Shown piece by piece: positions 1 to 11,460 of a stretch of 64,000 nt of DNA. Position 1 is the stretch's first letter. Every line of letters starts with the position of its first letter. The stretch covers positions 162,254,001 through 162,318,000 of the forward strand of contig JBITNC010000001.1 in the NCBI GenBank assembly GCA_050084985.1, read 5' to 3'. Under the pieces are notes generated by a model that was not told the DNA's origin, searched no databases, and was given only the letters and a program-made list of their open reading frames with translations. Origin of the DNA: Nageia nagi. Taxonomy: Eukaryota > Pinophyta. Made by a program: the position numbers and the translations under genes.

Positions 1-256
1 ATTAGATCCCTATTTATATAGATAATAATATAACCTACTCCTTAGGTTGATGTGTAATTACATAAACAAGGTTAGCCAACAATACATATTGATATTATAG
101 ATAATAATATATTCAAATAAACATTGACATTATAACCATATTCAAGATAAGCATTAATATCAATACATTAAATATTCTAGGTATGCACTAGTGTAAACAA
201 ATGCATTTATTTAAACACATAAATAAATTTTATGTGATAACACCATCATATATAGT

Positions 257-896
257 GGCTAACTACTCTATGATACCACCTAAAATTGCCACTAGCCAAT
301 CATAGATGGTAGGGTTAGAAGGATGAGAGATTCTGTAAGCAATGGCTAGTTGAGTGGGTGATGCAAATTTCTTAGTTTCTTCCCCCATCACTATCCTAAT
401 CATAGATAGAAGCAATTGAAGGTGATAAGAGAAAAGATATATGGGGCCATATATTTTTGGGAATTCCATGAAATATGTGGTAGAACATTTCTTTATCTAG
501 TCTACAACCTTTAAGTTCATCATGGGGGGAGGTATCATATCAAGATCTAATAAAACTAGGGTTGTTTGAGATGCAAGTGGGTTGAAAGCAACTATGATGG
601 CTTGGGGAGTTAAATTCAAAACTATCTTGCCTTACAAGTCCCTAACTACCCTATCTAATGGGTTAAAGACTCTATTTATCAATTTAATTAGCTTCAAGGT
701 AGGAAGATATCTATGTGGGATGAAGTACATCAAGTTAGAGCTCATGGGTGAATGTACAATATGATTAAAACTAAAAATTGGACACTTACCTTTAGCTGTG
801 CCCTTTGGATTCGTATTTTTTGTAGTAATCTTGGTATCCCATAACAACTTTATGGAGTTGGTGAACTTCTTCAAATTCTTACCCTATGCATGAGAC
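257..896 (-). pseudogene. E1 post-integrase extra ORF, unrecognised product
   Basis: A reading frame downstream of the integrase, in the element's sense direction. It runs in one frame from about 896 to 257 with only a few stops. Legible pieces include FNPLDRVVRDL near 640, then NLTPQAIIVAFNPLASQ, then ETKKFASPTQLAIAYRISHP near 320-370. The stops look like mutated Gln or Trp codons. I recognise no domain and see no catalytic motif or zinc site. E3 carries a much longer sense ORF in the same position, so an ORF here seems to belong to the lineage. The protein may continue beyond position 1. Confidence 0.5.
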
Positions 897-1299
897 ATTT
901 AAATCGCTTTGAAAAATTGAAACTACTTTGAGTACTAATTCTTACTACAACAATGCTTTCACACTTCTCACTTTTTAGAAAACTTGGATACTAGATGCTC
1001 TAAACTTGGAAACTTTATCTATTTGAGGAAATTTTGTGCTCAACTAAAACCAATTACTCAGGCATACAGAGTTTATCTTGAATGCCTTCAAAACCTTGCA
1101 TGAGAAATGCATTTATATTTTCATTAAAGATGAATCATGTAGACTCTCTTATTTGGTATTCTCCACATAATTTAATGATTGAGTTGACTTCATTAAATGC
1201 TGACATGACTTTGTTGGAAATTGGCACTAAAGAAAACACACTTAGAAATATTTATAATGTAATTCATATCCATTTCAACTTAATTCCTTGCCCACACAG

Positions 1300-2490
1300 G
1301 CTAAGAATACTTTAAATGTTGGCCATTTACTATAATTGATAATTCATGCCCATTAAGCTTGGCCAATATGAAGGCATTCTTGTAATACATTTTGCTATTA
1401 TATAAGGCCTAGACCATAATGATTCAAACTTCTTGTGTTTTCTTGGCTTTCCCCTATCCTCATCCCATTTTAGAACCAAGTCTCCTTGTCTAAAACTTTT
1501 TAATGATGCTTTCTAGCTATCAAACCATTTCTTTATAATTTTGCTTCTTCCTTGCAAATTGATATAAGCTTTTTCCTAGGATTCCTTGAGATGCAATAAT
1601 TCATTCATCCATACTTGTAATGATTCAAACTCACCACTATATTCTTGAATAATTCTCAAAGCTAGGAGATCTATGTGATTGGGTAATTGAGCCTTTTTGC
1701 CATATATAAGCACATAAGGATTGGATTTGATTAAATATTTAATGGTAATCCTATCCACCCATAAGGCCCAATTTAGCTTCTTATGCTATAAATGGAGATT
1801 ATCCTCCATTATTATAATTTGTAGAAGCTTTTCAATAAATACCATACTTCAAAACAAACTTAAATACTTTAGCTCCAAAGAAAGCTAGACCATTATCACA
1901 TATAATTCTTTAGGAATGCCATACCTAGTTATTAGTTTTTCAATGAACTTGATAATGGTTTTTTGATCTGCTTCTCTAACAGCTTCAACCTCTAGCCACC
2001 TGGTAAAATAATCAATTGCAGTGAGAATAAATTTGCATCTAGTTGAATAATTAGGGTTAATAACCCTAATGAAATCCAACCCCCATTGCTATAAGGGTTC
2101 TTCTACAATAATTAGTTGTAATGGTAGAGCTACATTTCTCCTCCAACCTACAAATTTCTAACATTTCTTATAGCTTTTAGCTTTTGCAAATGGCTCTTGG
2201 AACATAGTAGGCTAGTAATAACCTACTTGTATAATTTTCCCTACTATAGTATAGCTAAAATAATGTCCTTTGAAAACCTTAGAATGGAACTCTTCAATTA
2301 ACTGAGTGATTTTGGATGAAGGCATGCACCTTAACAAGACCCCATCATGGTTTCTTCTATAGAGAGCATAATCTATCTCTGTATAGGTTTGGGCATGAAT
2401 ATTAAATCTCTTTCATTGTGAAGCATTGAGATGCAAAGGTAATTTTTTTATCCAAAAGTACTTACCCAACTGAGATATTCAATCTCCTAT
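1300..2490 (-). pseudogene. E1 integrase (broken)
   Basis: Inserts element DNA into the genome when functional. The N-terminal zinc-binding region is visible around 2240-2290 (EEFHSKVFKGHYFS, then VGYY). The core begins at GLDFIRVINPNYSTRCKF near 2030-2080 and continues with ILTAIDYFTRWLEVEAV, a classic Ty3/gypsy integrase sequence holding the first catalytic Asp. The second catalytic region, normally an ITDNG-type motif after YGIPKE, reads VIMV, so that Asp is lost. The core resumes at NWALWVDRITIKYLIKSNPY near 1750 and ends with GKKAQLPNHIDLLALRI. The C-terminal part is readable to about 1300 with many stops. Confidence 0.85.
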
Positions 2491-2520
2491 TTCATCATCA
2501 GGACTAGCATCCAGATCTTA

Positions 2521-3144
2521 CTATTCCATGAAATACATAATTCTTTCTCCTTGATTCATTTCACTTGCTATTTGTTTGCAAAGAGCTCTTCCCATTATAA
2601 GCTTGGTAGGGTGAATCTCTACATCATATTTAAGAATTTTAGAGATCCACCTGATTCTTCCCTCATCCATCTCACCATGCATAATATAAGACTTGACATT
2701 CAGGTGAATAGTTAGGACCAATATTTTACTTTGAGCTACATAATGTTTCAACTTGCTAAGGGCCTTCAAAATTGCTAACATTTGTTTTTCAATGAAAGTG
2801 TACTTCTCTTTGTATCTATTCATAGTTTTATTGAAGAAAGCAACAAGATGTTCATCATTGTTGTCATCTTTTTATGTTAACATAGTAGCAACACTTACCT
2901 AGGAACCATATGCATATAATATGAATTCTCTATTAAAATTTGGATTTCTTAATACCAGAGCTTTGGTTATTACTAATTTGATTTGTTTAAAAGCTAGCTT
3001 CCCTTCTTCATTCCATACAAAAGATGCATCTTTTCTTAACATTGTACTAATAGGTCTAATGATACCTGAGAAATCATGAATAAATCTTCTTACAAAGTTG
3101 ATTTCTCCTAGAAAAGACTCCAATGCTTTTCTATTAGAAGACAA
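2521..3144 (-). pseudogene. E1 Ty3/gypsy RNase H (broken)
   Basis: Connection and RNase H domain following RT. The segment KALESFLGEINFVRRFIHDFSG (3144 down to about 3040) is the standard gypsy linker, followed by the FVWNEEGKLAFKQIK-type motif and a DLF-type start that has decayed. A second frame at 2823-2521 contains YTFIEKQMLAILKALSKLKHY, which matches the usual E-K-E-LA motif of the RNase H core. A frameshift near 2860 separates the two pieces. Acts on RNA/DNA hybrid during reverse transcription in live relatives. Confidence 0.85.
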
Positions 3145-3830
3145 AAATAGTCTATTAATAGCTTAAACTCTATCCATATCAACTAACCATCATTCTTTGG
3201 AAATGAAATGACCCAAAAGTTTGCCTTCATTTACTACAAAGATTTATTACAAAGATAAAATTTTTTGGATTAATGGATATTCCAAAACTCTTGCATTTCA
3301 TAAAAACCTATTCTAGATATTGAATATGGTCTTATTTCTTATGTGAGAATGTAGTAATATCATCTAGATATACCAATAAGCTTTTATTTATTCTGATCTA
3401 TTGCTCTTTGGAAAGTGGCTCTGGCATTAGATAACCCAAAAGGCATTCTTTGAAAAGCAAAAGCTCCCCATTTTGTGGTATAGGCAATTTTGAATTGATC
3501 TTCATTCTTAACCCATATTTGATTATATCTAGAGAAACCATATATCAAAGAGAAGTGTTTTGCTCTAGCTACAGTGTTCAATATTTGTTCCATTATGGGA
3601 AAAGTATAATGATATTTTGAAGAAACCCTATTCAAACCTCTAAAATCTACATGTAACTAAATTTCTCCATTCTTTTTCCTAACAGGCACCAAGTTAACCA
3701 CCAATGTAGAGTGCTTTATGGGATAAATTATACCAACTTTGTACAACTTTAGTATTTCCTATTTCATGGCAAGCTCTATCTTAGGATTGATAGGCTTTTG
3801 TTTTTGTCTTATAGGTTTAGCATCTTCAAT
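3145..3830 (-). pseudogene. E1 reverse transcriptase (broken, YLDD box intact)
   Basis: RT fingers start at PIRQKQKPINPKIE near 3810, continue through LVPVRKKNGEI and DFRGLNRVSSKYHYTFPIMEQ (about 3700-3600), then FSLIYGFSRYNQIWV, and MPFGLSNARATFQRAIDQ at about 3450-3390. The catalytic box reads LVYLDDITTFSH; its YLDD codons lie at 3359-3370. A frameshift lies between the thumb-side motif and this box. The segment after YLDD (INPKNFIF) is readable near 3270. The aRNH domain precedes rather than follows it. Confidence 0.9.
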
Positions 3831-4249
3831 TAATTCAATAGTATGTTGTATTATATATTTATCAAACACCTTTAAATCCTCATAATACCAAGCAATTATA
3901 TCATCATAAACTTTGCATGACTATATGATTTTTCTAGTTTCTTAAATGGTGTTGCATGTACCAAATTTAATAAATTTTTTAGGAAATATTTCATATTCTC
4001 TAAAATTTTTAGGATTTATGTCAATACCTCTTATTTTAGTTTGATCCTTTCTATCAAATAACCCTTTAAAGGGAATTAGATCCTTTAGAATGGTGTTATT
4101 ATTTAATTAAATCACATCTTATTCCTTGAAATAATCTAGATCTTCCTCTCCAACAACATGGCACATAGAATACTGCAACAAGAACTAATTGATTTGATCT
4201 TCATCTCAAAAAACCTTCCAAAACGAGTCATTATCTAGCATAGAGGGTA

Positions 4250-4700
4250 TAAATATGAGTTAAACTCCCTTTCTCTAGAATTAATCATTTATGGGATCAA
4301 AACTAGCTACCATTTGAGCTAAAGCATTAGCTTTTGAATTGAACTTTTTGGAGACTAATTGTATATGTAGCACTTCAAAGTTTTCAAACAAATCCTATAC
4401 CCTATTTTTGTAAGATTTCAAATAATGATGCTTCATAGAACATTTTGCTATAACCTGATTCACCACTAATTTTGAGTCTCCTTTGATTATCAAGCATTTG
4501 CTTTACATTTTTATTACTTGTTCTAAACTAAGACAAAGGGCTTCATATTTAGCTGCATTATTGGTGCACAACCATGTAAGTCTATAAGAAAACTTGTGGA
4601 ACTTTATAGTAGGATCAATCAATACTAATATAGTGCTTGATCCATTTCTAGATCTAGCTCCATCGAAGAACATTTCCTAAATCTTGCCTTTTCTAAAGTC
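4250..4700 (-). pseudogene. E1 archaeal-type RNase H located upstream of RT
   Basis: A second RNase H distinct from the gypsy RNase H after RT. Minus-strand reading shows MFFDGARSRNGSSTILVL (about 4675-4620), FSYRLTWLCTNNAAKYEALC (about 4590-4530), then LIIKGDSKLVVNQV (near 4490) and LKSYKNRV. These are the signature motifs of the archaeal-like RNase HI of plant Tat elements: FDG with the catalytic Asp, TNN-AEYEAL with the catalytic Glu, and GDS. All three catalytic residues are present although stops interrupt the frame. It lies between protease and RT, not after the canonical RNase H as in E2. Confidence 0.8.
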
Positions 4701-4929
4701 CTCAGTAGTGAGTTTATGTATGAAAGAATCTAGTTCCATCCAATAGTAATTCTCAAAATCCACATCATGGATTGTGTTAGGCATATTCATAGAATAGGGG
4801 TTCTCAATCTATAATTCTTCTAGTAACTTATTTATCTCCTCTAATTGACTCAATATTGCATTAACTTCCTCTTTTTTTTTCAACATGCACATCAATAATC
4901 TTTTTATTATTTAGTCTAACCCTCTTGTC

Positions 4930-5780
4930 CCCATAAGAAATTAGATAATGAGTATATTCCATTACTAGATGACCTCCTATCTTGGCGATTAACTTTGGAG
5001 ATAGACATAACCCAAACAAAGGAGGTAGTTCAACCACTACAGTTTCTTATGTAATAACCATAAAGGACACTTGTGCAATTTCACAACTATATCTTTAATA
5101 AAACCAACAATTTTGATTAATGTTGAATCTAATTTTAATACTACTATATGTTGTGTGTGGAGCATGATTGTTCAGAGTTGTTTATTTTAGCCGGATGTAT
5201 ATCCCAGGAAGCTAAAAATGTTTGAAAAATTACCCTGTAAAAGTAAAGTAATTTCTAGTCAATCTGGGCCGTTTATTAGGAAAATAATCTGACGGTTGAA
5301 CTTATGTTTGGTTTAGGGATTTTTTCCTAGATAAAAACCCCTCTTTTTGCATGAGGGCATTGTAACAGATGTGATTTGGTGAGCAAGAAATAGATACATG
5401 AGACTGTGAGAGAAAATAGAGGATATTACAACGAATCTGCTATAGGTTGTATCTATTCACTTTGCTGGATAATAAAAAAGGAAGGACTGGCTGTTTGGTG
5501 TGGACGTAGCCCAAACTGGGTGAACCACGTATATCTGTGTCTCTCTTGTTTATGCATTTTCTGTGCTTATATTTCTAAAACGTTTTTTATGTTTTATTGC
5601 TCCGTAATAATTATAATTTCCTAACACTATAGATGTCCTTGTAAGGGGTAATCCCATGACATCACATACTACTTTAGGCATGATAGTAGTGGCTGCTTCA
5701 AAGTCAATTAGATAATTATGTAACACATACCCTTCAATTTATAAAGTCATATAGAAAGTTGGGGGCTTATTTTTTCCCAT
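4930..5780 (-). pseudogene. E1 aspartic protease region, split by a solo LTR
   Basis: Minus-strand reading gives PPTFYMTL near 5765-5740, NYLIDFEAATTIMPKVVCDVMG (about 5720-5655), then LTRTS where the solo LTR begins, and resumes past it with LKLDSTLIKIVGFIKDIVVKLHKC (about 5140-5060). This is the retroviral-type protease of this gypsy lineage. The usual D-S/T-G active site reads D-F-E, a Gly to Glu change expected from a single G to A transition, so the copy would be inactive. E3 shows the same Gly to Glu change. Confidence 0.75.
5149..5626 (+). mobile_element. Ty1/copia solo LTR with perfect 5-bp target duplication
   Basis: A 478-bp element starts TGTTGTGTGTGG and ends TTTCCTAACA, flanked on both sides by the direct repeat CTATA (5144-5148 and 5627-5631). 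TGTT/AACA termini and a 5-bp duplication define an LTR. Inside are a TATA-like box (TAGATAAAAACCC near 5330) and the U5-type block GTGGACGTAGCCC ... GTGAACCACGTATATC (about 5498-5540), typical of copia LTRs. No internal domain or second LTR is attached, so it is a solo LTR left by recombination. It splits the E1 protease. Its base composition is richer in CG than its surroundings. Confidence 0.93.
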
Positions 5781-5989
5781 TCTTGGATATTTATATGTTT
5801 TGAACAAATTCAACACCCTATCCATTCCTTCATTTAATTGCATTAAGGCTATTTTCAACATGTCAATTTGCCCAAGAGTCTTTAATGCATCAAACAAAGA
5901 TACTCTAGCTGGGGTTCTTTTTAATTCTTTAATAATATTTAAATTAGGAATAGGTTGAGGCTTACCATCTTTATTTGTAAATTTTTATT

Positions 5990-7612
5990 GTAATTGTTGA
6001 GTATCATGTCTCCTCTAGTGTCTAGTGAGTGAAGGGAATTGTAATTTTATGATGATTTGCTCACTAGGCTTATCAATTTTAGGCATATGTTTATCTTTTG
6101 GAATTGATAATTTATGAGGTAAAACTTCTTCGAATGTACTTTGTCTTTAGAACTAGTAGTAACATCATCTTTCTTGATAATCACCAGATATTGGTTCTTT
6201 TGGGGTTCAAACTTTCTATCCTAGTAATTTGATACATATGACCTCTTTGCAAACCTTGTGTCCACAACAAAGATACTGACATTAGATGGAGCAAAATTCA
6301 TTAGATTAACATTTTGACTTACATCATAAGTCATACTAGGAGGAGGAATTCTCTCATTATTTGAAAAATATTCTTGATACTGATATATGGGGTAGGATGT
6401 TTGCTCATAAGCATCATTACAGGTTAGGCATAAGCTCACAACTTGTTCAAAATGAGAGACTTGATCCATATTTTCTACTAAAACATGCTGATTTTGAAAC
6501 TCTTCAACAGTTGGATATAGGAATATTCTAGCATTATTCTTTCTACTCAAAAAAGTAATTTAATTAGCCATGTTTTGGCAAAAGAATTTCAATTCTTGGA
6601 TCTCATTTTGTGTTGGTACCACCTAATTTACTCTAGATTGAGGTGGAGCAGGTAAAGCCAAAGGTGCTCTTAGGGTAGGTAAGGCTAGAGGAAACTATTA
6701 CATAGGAGAAGGAATACTAGCTAGAGATAGGTCCATATAGATTCCTTAAGGGCTTAATACTTGATTTTGAGGTAATATTGGAAAGTATGGCATAGGAATT
6801 TGGATTAGCAATTTTCTTATAGAGATGAGACAAGCTTCACCAAATGTTGCTTGCTTATAAACTTTTGGAAATGTATTAACATTGGAATTATGAATTTATA
6901 ATGAAATATTCAAAGGGAAGGCCCTTAGGTAATACATAAATGCTTAAGATTGTTGAGGCCTAACTAACATTGAAACTCTCTTCCAAGATTTTGGAACCTA
7001 ATGTTGAAGTTTAGAATGTTCTCTTGTTCATATCTCTTCATAGAAGTGAATTGGGTTAACAAGGAGAAAGGATCTCCTACTTCATTGAATTCTAAAATAA
7101 AGGTCTTTGCCAACTGGGCCCATGAAGTAAAAAATATACTAGCAATGCCTCAATCAAGGACATTTCCCTTAAATGATTGCACTAATAGTCTCACCATAAC
7201 ATCTTCATGCTGAATATTATGAATCTTATCCAGATTGGCTACATCCACACAGTGCTCATAAGCTATTTTCTCTATTGTTGCATCAAACTCTAGTAAAGTT
7301 TTAAAAACACCATCTGGGATATCATATAAAGTAGCTAAGGCTATGGGTACCCCATTTTCCTATGCAAGATAGATATTCAGAGCTACATTAGCCATGTTTG
7401 GAAGATAAAAAGGTACTATTTTATATGAAGTTACTAAAGTACTAATACTACTCAAAGATTTAGACTTAATTAGGGTATTTCTCTTTAGAACATGAAGTTC
7501 TTTAAATTTTGGAACTTCTTTTGCTACCTTAGATTTATATCTTATCCACATACACTCTAATAGCAACATAAAACTATGAGTTTTGAAAATGAAATGATGA
7601 TTGTAAAAGGTT
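5990..7612 (-). pseudogene. E1 gag (broken)
   Basis: Structural capsid polyprotein of the element. Starting from about 7569 the minus strand reads a basic N-terminus, then ENGVPIALATLYDIPDGVFK (about 7360-7300), EHCVDVANLDKIHNIQHEDV (about 7260-7200), LLVQSFKGNVLD and LEFNEVGDPFSLLTQFTSMKRYEQ (about 7110-7020), the conserved retrotransposon gag block. A proline-rich linker follows (6800-6600), then a frame at 6550-6221 and a charged stretch toward the protease. Several stops and frameshifts interrupt it. Confidence 0.75.
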
Positions 7613-7667
7613 CACTTGTATATGTACCACCACTTCTACTTCTAACATAGTTGCCAATAAATTTTTA

Positions 7668-7686
7668 TGTCCCACCAAGTGTGCCA
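7668..7686 (-). promoter_or_regulatory. E1 primer-binding-site-like sequence
   Basis: The minus strand reads TTTTTTGGCACACTTGGTG then GGAC, immediately inside the presumed 5' LTR. E3 has TTTTTGGCATGCTCGATGG then GAG in the matching place. Both resemble the TTTGGCACGC-type primer sites known from Tat elements; the tRNA was not identified. Confidence 0.6.
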
Positions 7687-7689
7687 AAA

Positions 7690-8640
7690 AATATATACTA
7701 TTGATTTAAGATTGTGTAATATCTTCACCTACTATAATCTCAACAATACTATACTATGAACAAACTATCCATAATAATCTAATCTCTAAAGAAGGTTGGT
7801 TCCTTATACATTGGGTATAGACTATAAAGAACAAGTAACCAAAAAGGAATAAAAGGGTAAAAATGCAAGAAATAAAATAAAGAGATAGAGTAAAAAATAA
7901 CAAATCAAATGGGAGGATCACTAGTTCATCATGGGCTTTCATAGTGTGTGAAATCTTAACAAGAATCTATTATATTAGCTATATAGTAAGCCTTCACTCT
8001 CTTAATTATTTCTCAACATACATTTTACCATGTAATAGACATAGTTATTCCAACACATTACTATTATTATTCAGGAAACATTCATCAATTACCACAACAT
8101 AACTAGATTAAGAATAATTATAACAAGTGTTGAGAAAGAAAGATCAATATAATATCATATTACTGAAGAAATAAAAGGTCTTAGAAAATAAATACAAGGG
8201 GTAATACTAAGGATTCCAACCCATTTACCTTATTACTACCTCTACTTATATAGAAAGCAAAGTAACTATAATGTAACTAAAAAGATTGAATGGTTACATA
8301 AAAATGCCTCAAAGAGCCTGATCTTCTTTTCTAAAGTCTTCTTGATTGACAGTTACATCTTATAAATTTTTTTGACCACTTGCATCTTTCTTGAAATCCT
8401 CTATAATAGTTTGTAGCTCTAGCAGGGTTCTTCATAACTATTTCTACTTCTATGGAAGTAAAAATCTATTTCAAAAGTTTTTGAGTGTTACACCTATGGT
8501 TCTAGAATATTTTGAGCTTTTTTAGGCCTTTACTTTTATATCGAATTCTCTTTTGGAGCTCTATGATCATTTTGAAGATGTTAGTTTATATATCAGGCCT
8601 TTTCTTGTTATTCCTTCTCTTAAGGCTTTGTGTTGAATCA
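7690..8640 (-). repeat. E1 presumptive 5' LTR with TATA box
   Basis: Lies upstream of the primer site on the minus strand and has no coding signal. A TATA box (TATATAAGTAGA on the minus strand) sits at 8241-8252. The right boundary is a guess because the second LTR is not in view and no target duplication was found. Confidence 0.5.
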
Positions 8641-9240
8641 AACTAGAATTATGAATGCTCCTTGATGATGTCACTTATCTTGAGCTTGATGGTAAGAACA
8701 AAAATGGGACCTCCACACTCTATAGTATTTCCTCTAGGGTCATCTTCTACTTGGTTCATTTCTTCTCTATTCTATCTTCTCCAAGGGTCGCACATCCTCT
8801 CGATGTCATCATCTCTCTTTGGGTCCAATTATAAGACAAAAATGAAACTTTCGCACTTTGGATGATGTCACACTAGGAAATGTCTTATACTTAGCCATTT
8901 TTACTCTACTTCCTCCCAAGGTTGTTGGGTTGAGCAGACTTTGGAATTTCAAATTCTTTGGATGATGTTAGATTGTCTTAGGCTTGAAAGAAAGAACTAA
9001 AATAAGACCTTCACACATCGCAAACTCCTCTGATGACATCATCATCTCCTAGGTCTAGTTATAAGACAAAAATGAAACTTTCCTACTTTGCATGACATCA
9101 TCCCTTCTTGGATCCCTTTATACTTAGCTTATTTTCATGTGAAAGACTCTAAAATCTCCTCAACTATAGAAGAATGCTTCAAATACATTGAATACACTTC
9201 GAGGGTCTTCCCCAAAAATGTAGAATTATATATAAGTATA
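8641..9240. repeat. Imperfect direct repeat, about 230-300 bp apart; no gene
   Basis: The block ATAAGACAAAAATGAAACTT is found at 8829-8850 and again at 9060-9081, each followed by C-rich ACTTTG-ATGA-TC text. A second shared block (AAGAACAAAAATGGGACC versus AAGAACTAAAATAAGACC) lies near 8694 and 8993. The frames in the region are short and match nothing. It could be part of the E1 LTR or the lost 5' part of E4. Confidence 0.5.
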
Positions 9241-9250
9241 CAATAGCACA

Positions 9251-10536
9251 TTGCAAGTTGAAGGTGTGGGTGCCATGGAGGTTCCAACCAAGGAAGGAAT
9301 AAAGACGGTAAATGATATTTACTATACTCCCAAACTTCAACATGATTTCCTAAGTATTGGGAAAATGATAAAATATAATTACATGCTTATTTTTAGTGAA
9401 GGAAAGTGTGTAATTTATAATAAAAATAGAGATAATAAGATTGTTACAATAGTACCAATGAGTAACAATAGGATATTTTCTCTAAAATTTGGTGGCCAAG
9501 GGATGCACTTGCTAATGTGTCTATTGAAAATAAAGGTTGGTTGTGGAATTTGAGATATGAGCATCTCAATCACTCAAGTTTAAAACTTTTGACATCTCAT
9601 CAAATGGTACATGTGCTACCAAAGGTGGATGAATGTAAAGAAATGTATGAAGGGTGTGCTTTGGGAAAGCACCATAGATCAGGCTTTCCAAGAGGCAAAG
9701 CATGGAGAGCTTCTTATCCTCTTCAATTGGTGCATTCAAATATATGTGGTCAAATGCAAACAAAGAGCATGGTATGAATTCCTATTTCCTCACTTTCATT
9801 AATGATTAATCAAGAATGTACTGGATTTATTTCTTAAAAATAAAAGATCAAGCTTTTAGTTGTTTTATGGAAATCAAGAAGAAAGGGGAAAATCAAAGTT
9901 GATATTACATAAACTATTTAAGAACTAATAGATGAGGGGAGCATATGTCAAATGAATTCACAAATTTTTGTAAAGATTATGTAATTAAAATGCAACTCAC
10001 TAAAAATTTTGCTTCTCAACAAAATGGTGTATGTGAAAGGAAAAATAGGGCAATTGTGAATATGGCAATAAGCATGTTTCATTCAACATTATATGTATTG
10101 GGCTGATGCATGTAGAACAAGTGTTTACATTCTTAATATAAGCCCAACTAAATCATTGGAAGGAATCACCACTTACGAAGCATGGTATGAAAGAAAGCCA
10201 AATGTTGGCCATTTTAGTGTTTTTGGTTGTTTAGCATATGCACACATTCTTGATGAGAAAAGAAGAAAACTTGATCCAAAAAGCCAAGCATGTATTTTTA
10301 TGGGTTATTGGGAAAATTCTAAAGCATATAGACTATACAATCTAAAAATAAAGAGCATTGTAATATCAAAAGATGTAATTTTTGATAAAGAGGGAAACTA
10401 TGGTCATCAAAAGTTCATAGTTTATGATGGATCATCCAATGAAGATTCTTTCAACCAGCCCAATAATGCACATGTTCAATCCACCAATGGCCAAGTACTC
10501 CTTCACCTAGCACACCAAGTAATTCAAGTTCATTAA
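9251..10536 (+). pseudogene. E4 protease end, GAG-pre-integrase and integrase (broken)
   Basis: The first frame (9251-9553) carries VNDIYYTPKLQHDFLSIGKM, the conserved segment just after a copia protease active site, which is itself lost. A +1 shift leads to LWNLRYEHLNHSSLKLL, the GAG-pre-integrase motif, with CALGKHHRSGFP of the zinc finger (about 9545-9690). The integrase core follows: LVHSNICGQM (first Asp changed to Asn), then QQNGVCERKNRAI near 10018-10050, and from 10093 the well-kept YWADACRTSVYILN, YEAWYERKPNVGHFSVFGCL and GYWENSKAYRLYN blocks. The frame breaks several times between 9780 and 10090. Confidence 0.88.
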
Positions 10537-10779
10537 ATCCATTAAGTAAAGCAAAAGAGAATGTTAAGAAATGGAAAAGAATATTGGAAAATCATCCTAC
10601 TTCTAATATTCTAGATACAAATTTCAATAAGAGACTTACAAGAATTCAAGCACAAGAAATGTATAATGTTGTATCTATACTTGAGAATTTGAATATGTAT
10701 GGAGATGATGAAAATAAGATCATAGAGGTGATATTGTCAATTATGTACTTATGACTAAAATTGATGTTTGGCCTTCTTG

Positions 10780-11460
10780 TTTTGAAGATGCTTGTACTAA
10801 TGATTTGTGGTTGAAGGTAATGGAGGAAGAAATGCATTCTATTGAAATAAAAAAACTTGGGACCTTGTTGAACTTCTAAAGGAAAATAAATGTATTTGTT
10901 GTAAATGGGTCTACAAGACCAAGTACAATAATGATGGCACTATTAAGAGGCACAAAGAAAGACTTTTTGCAAAGGGATTTAAATAAAAATTTGGGATTGA
11001 TAATGAGGAAACTTTTGCACTAGTAGCAAGGCAAGAGACAATCAAGTTAGTTCTTTCTTTGGATGCACACAATGGGTAGAAAGTAATGCAAATGGATTTG
11101 AAAAGTGCATTTTTGAATGGCTACTTGCAAGCAATGGTTTATGTGGATCAACCTCAAGGTATCATCATCAAAGGGATAGAGCATGTAGTATACAAATTGA
11201 AGAAGGCTTTGTATGGCCTAAAGCAAGCACCAAGGGCATGGTACTCAAGGATAGATGGCTACTTTCAATAATTTGGATTCCAAAGGAGCAAGAATGAACC
11301 TACCCTCTACATCATGAAACAAGGTATTGATCTTCTTCTTGTTTATTTATATATTGATGATTTGATTTATATGGGTAGTTATTCTAACTTGAATGATGAA
11401 TTCAAAAGGGAAATGATGAATGAATTTGAAATGAAATATATCGGTATTATGCACTACTTC
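10780..11460 (+). pseudogene. E4 reverse transcriptase (broken, YIDD box present)
   Basis: Copia RT blocks in order: KTWDLVELL (about 10850), WVYKTKYNNDGTIKRHKERL (10900-10965), LDAHNG then [14 protein letters not shown] (11080-11130), [27 protein letters not shown] (11195-11250), then LLVYLYIDDLIYMGS around 11340-11380 holding the YIDD catalytic box. TAA or TAG stops interrupt at about 10984, 11078 and 11270. RT synthesises cDNA in live relatives. Confidence 0.9.

Larger units (their letters stand above)
1..8640 (-). mobile_element. E1: decayed Ty3/gypsy LTR retrotransposon (aRNH-before-RT lineage)
   Basis: Reading the minus strand from right to left gives LTR with TATA box, primer-site-like sequence, gag, protease, archaeal-type RNase H, RT, RNase H, integrase and a further ORF that reaches toward the window edge. 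All frames carry stops and frameshifts, so the element is dead. The domain set and RT-RH-INT order are those of Ty3/gypsy; the extra RNase H points to the Tat branch (known family feature). The 3' LTR was not found and probably lies left of the window. The right edge of the 5' LTR is not defined. A copia solo LTR interrupts the protease. Confidence 0.85.

Noticed and set aside
2521-3830. Endogenous pararetrovirus (caulimovirid) instead of a retrotransposon
   Set aside because: RT-RNase H is followed by a clear integrase, and LTR and primer-site features are present; no movement protein or virion motifs were seen.
5406-5624. 72-codon plus-strand ORF
   Set aside because: Lies wholly in the copia solo LTR; chance opening.
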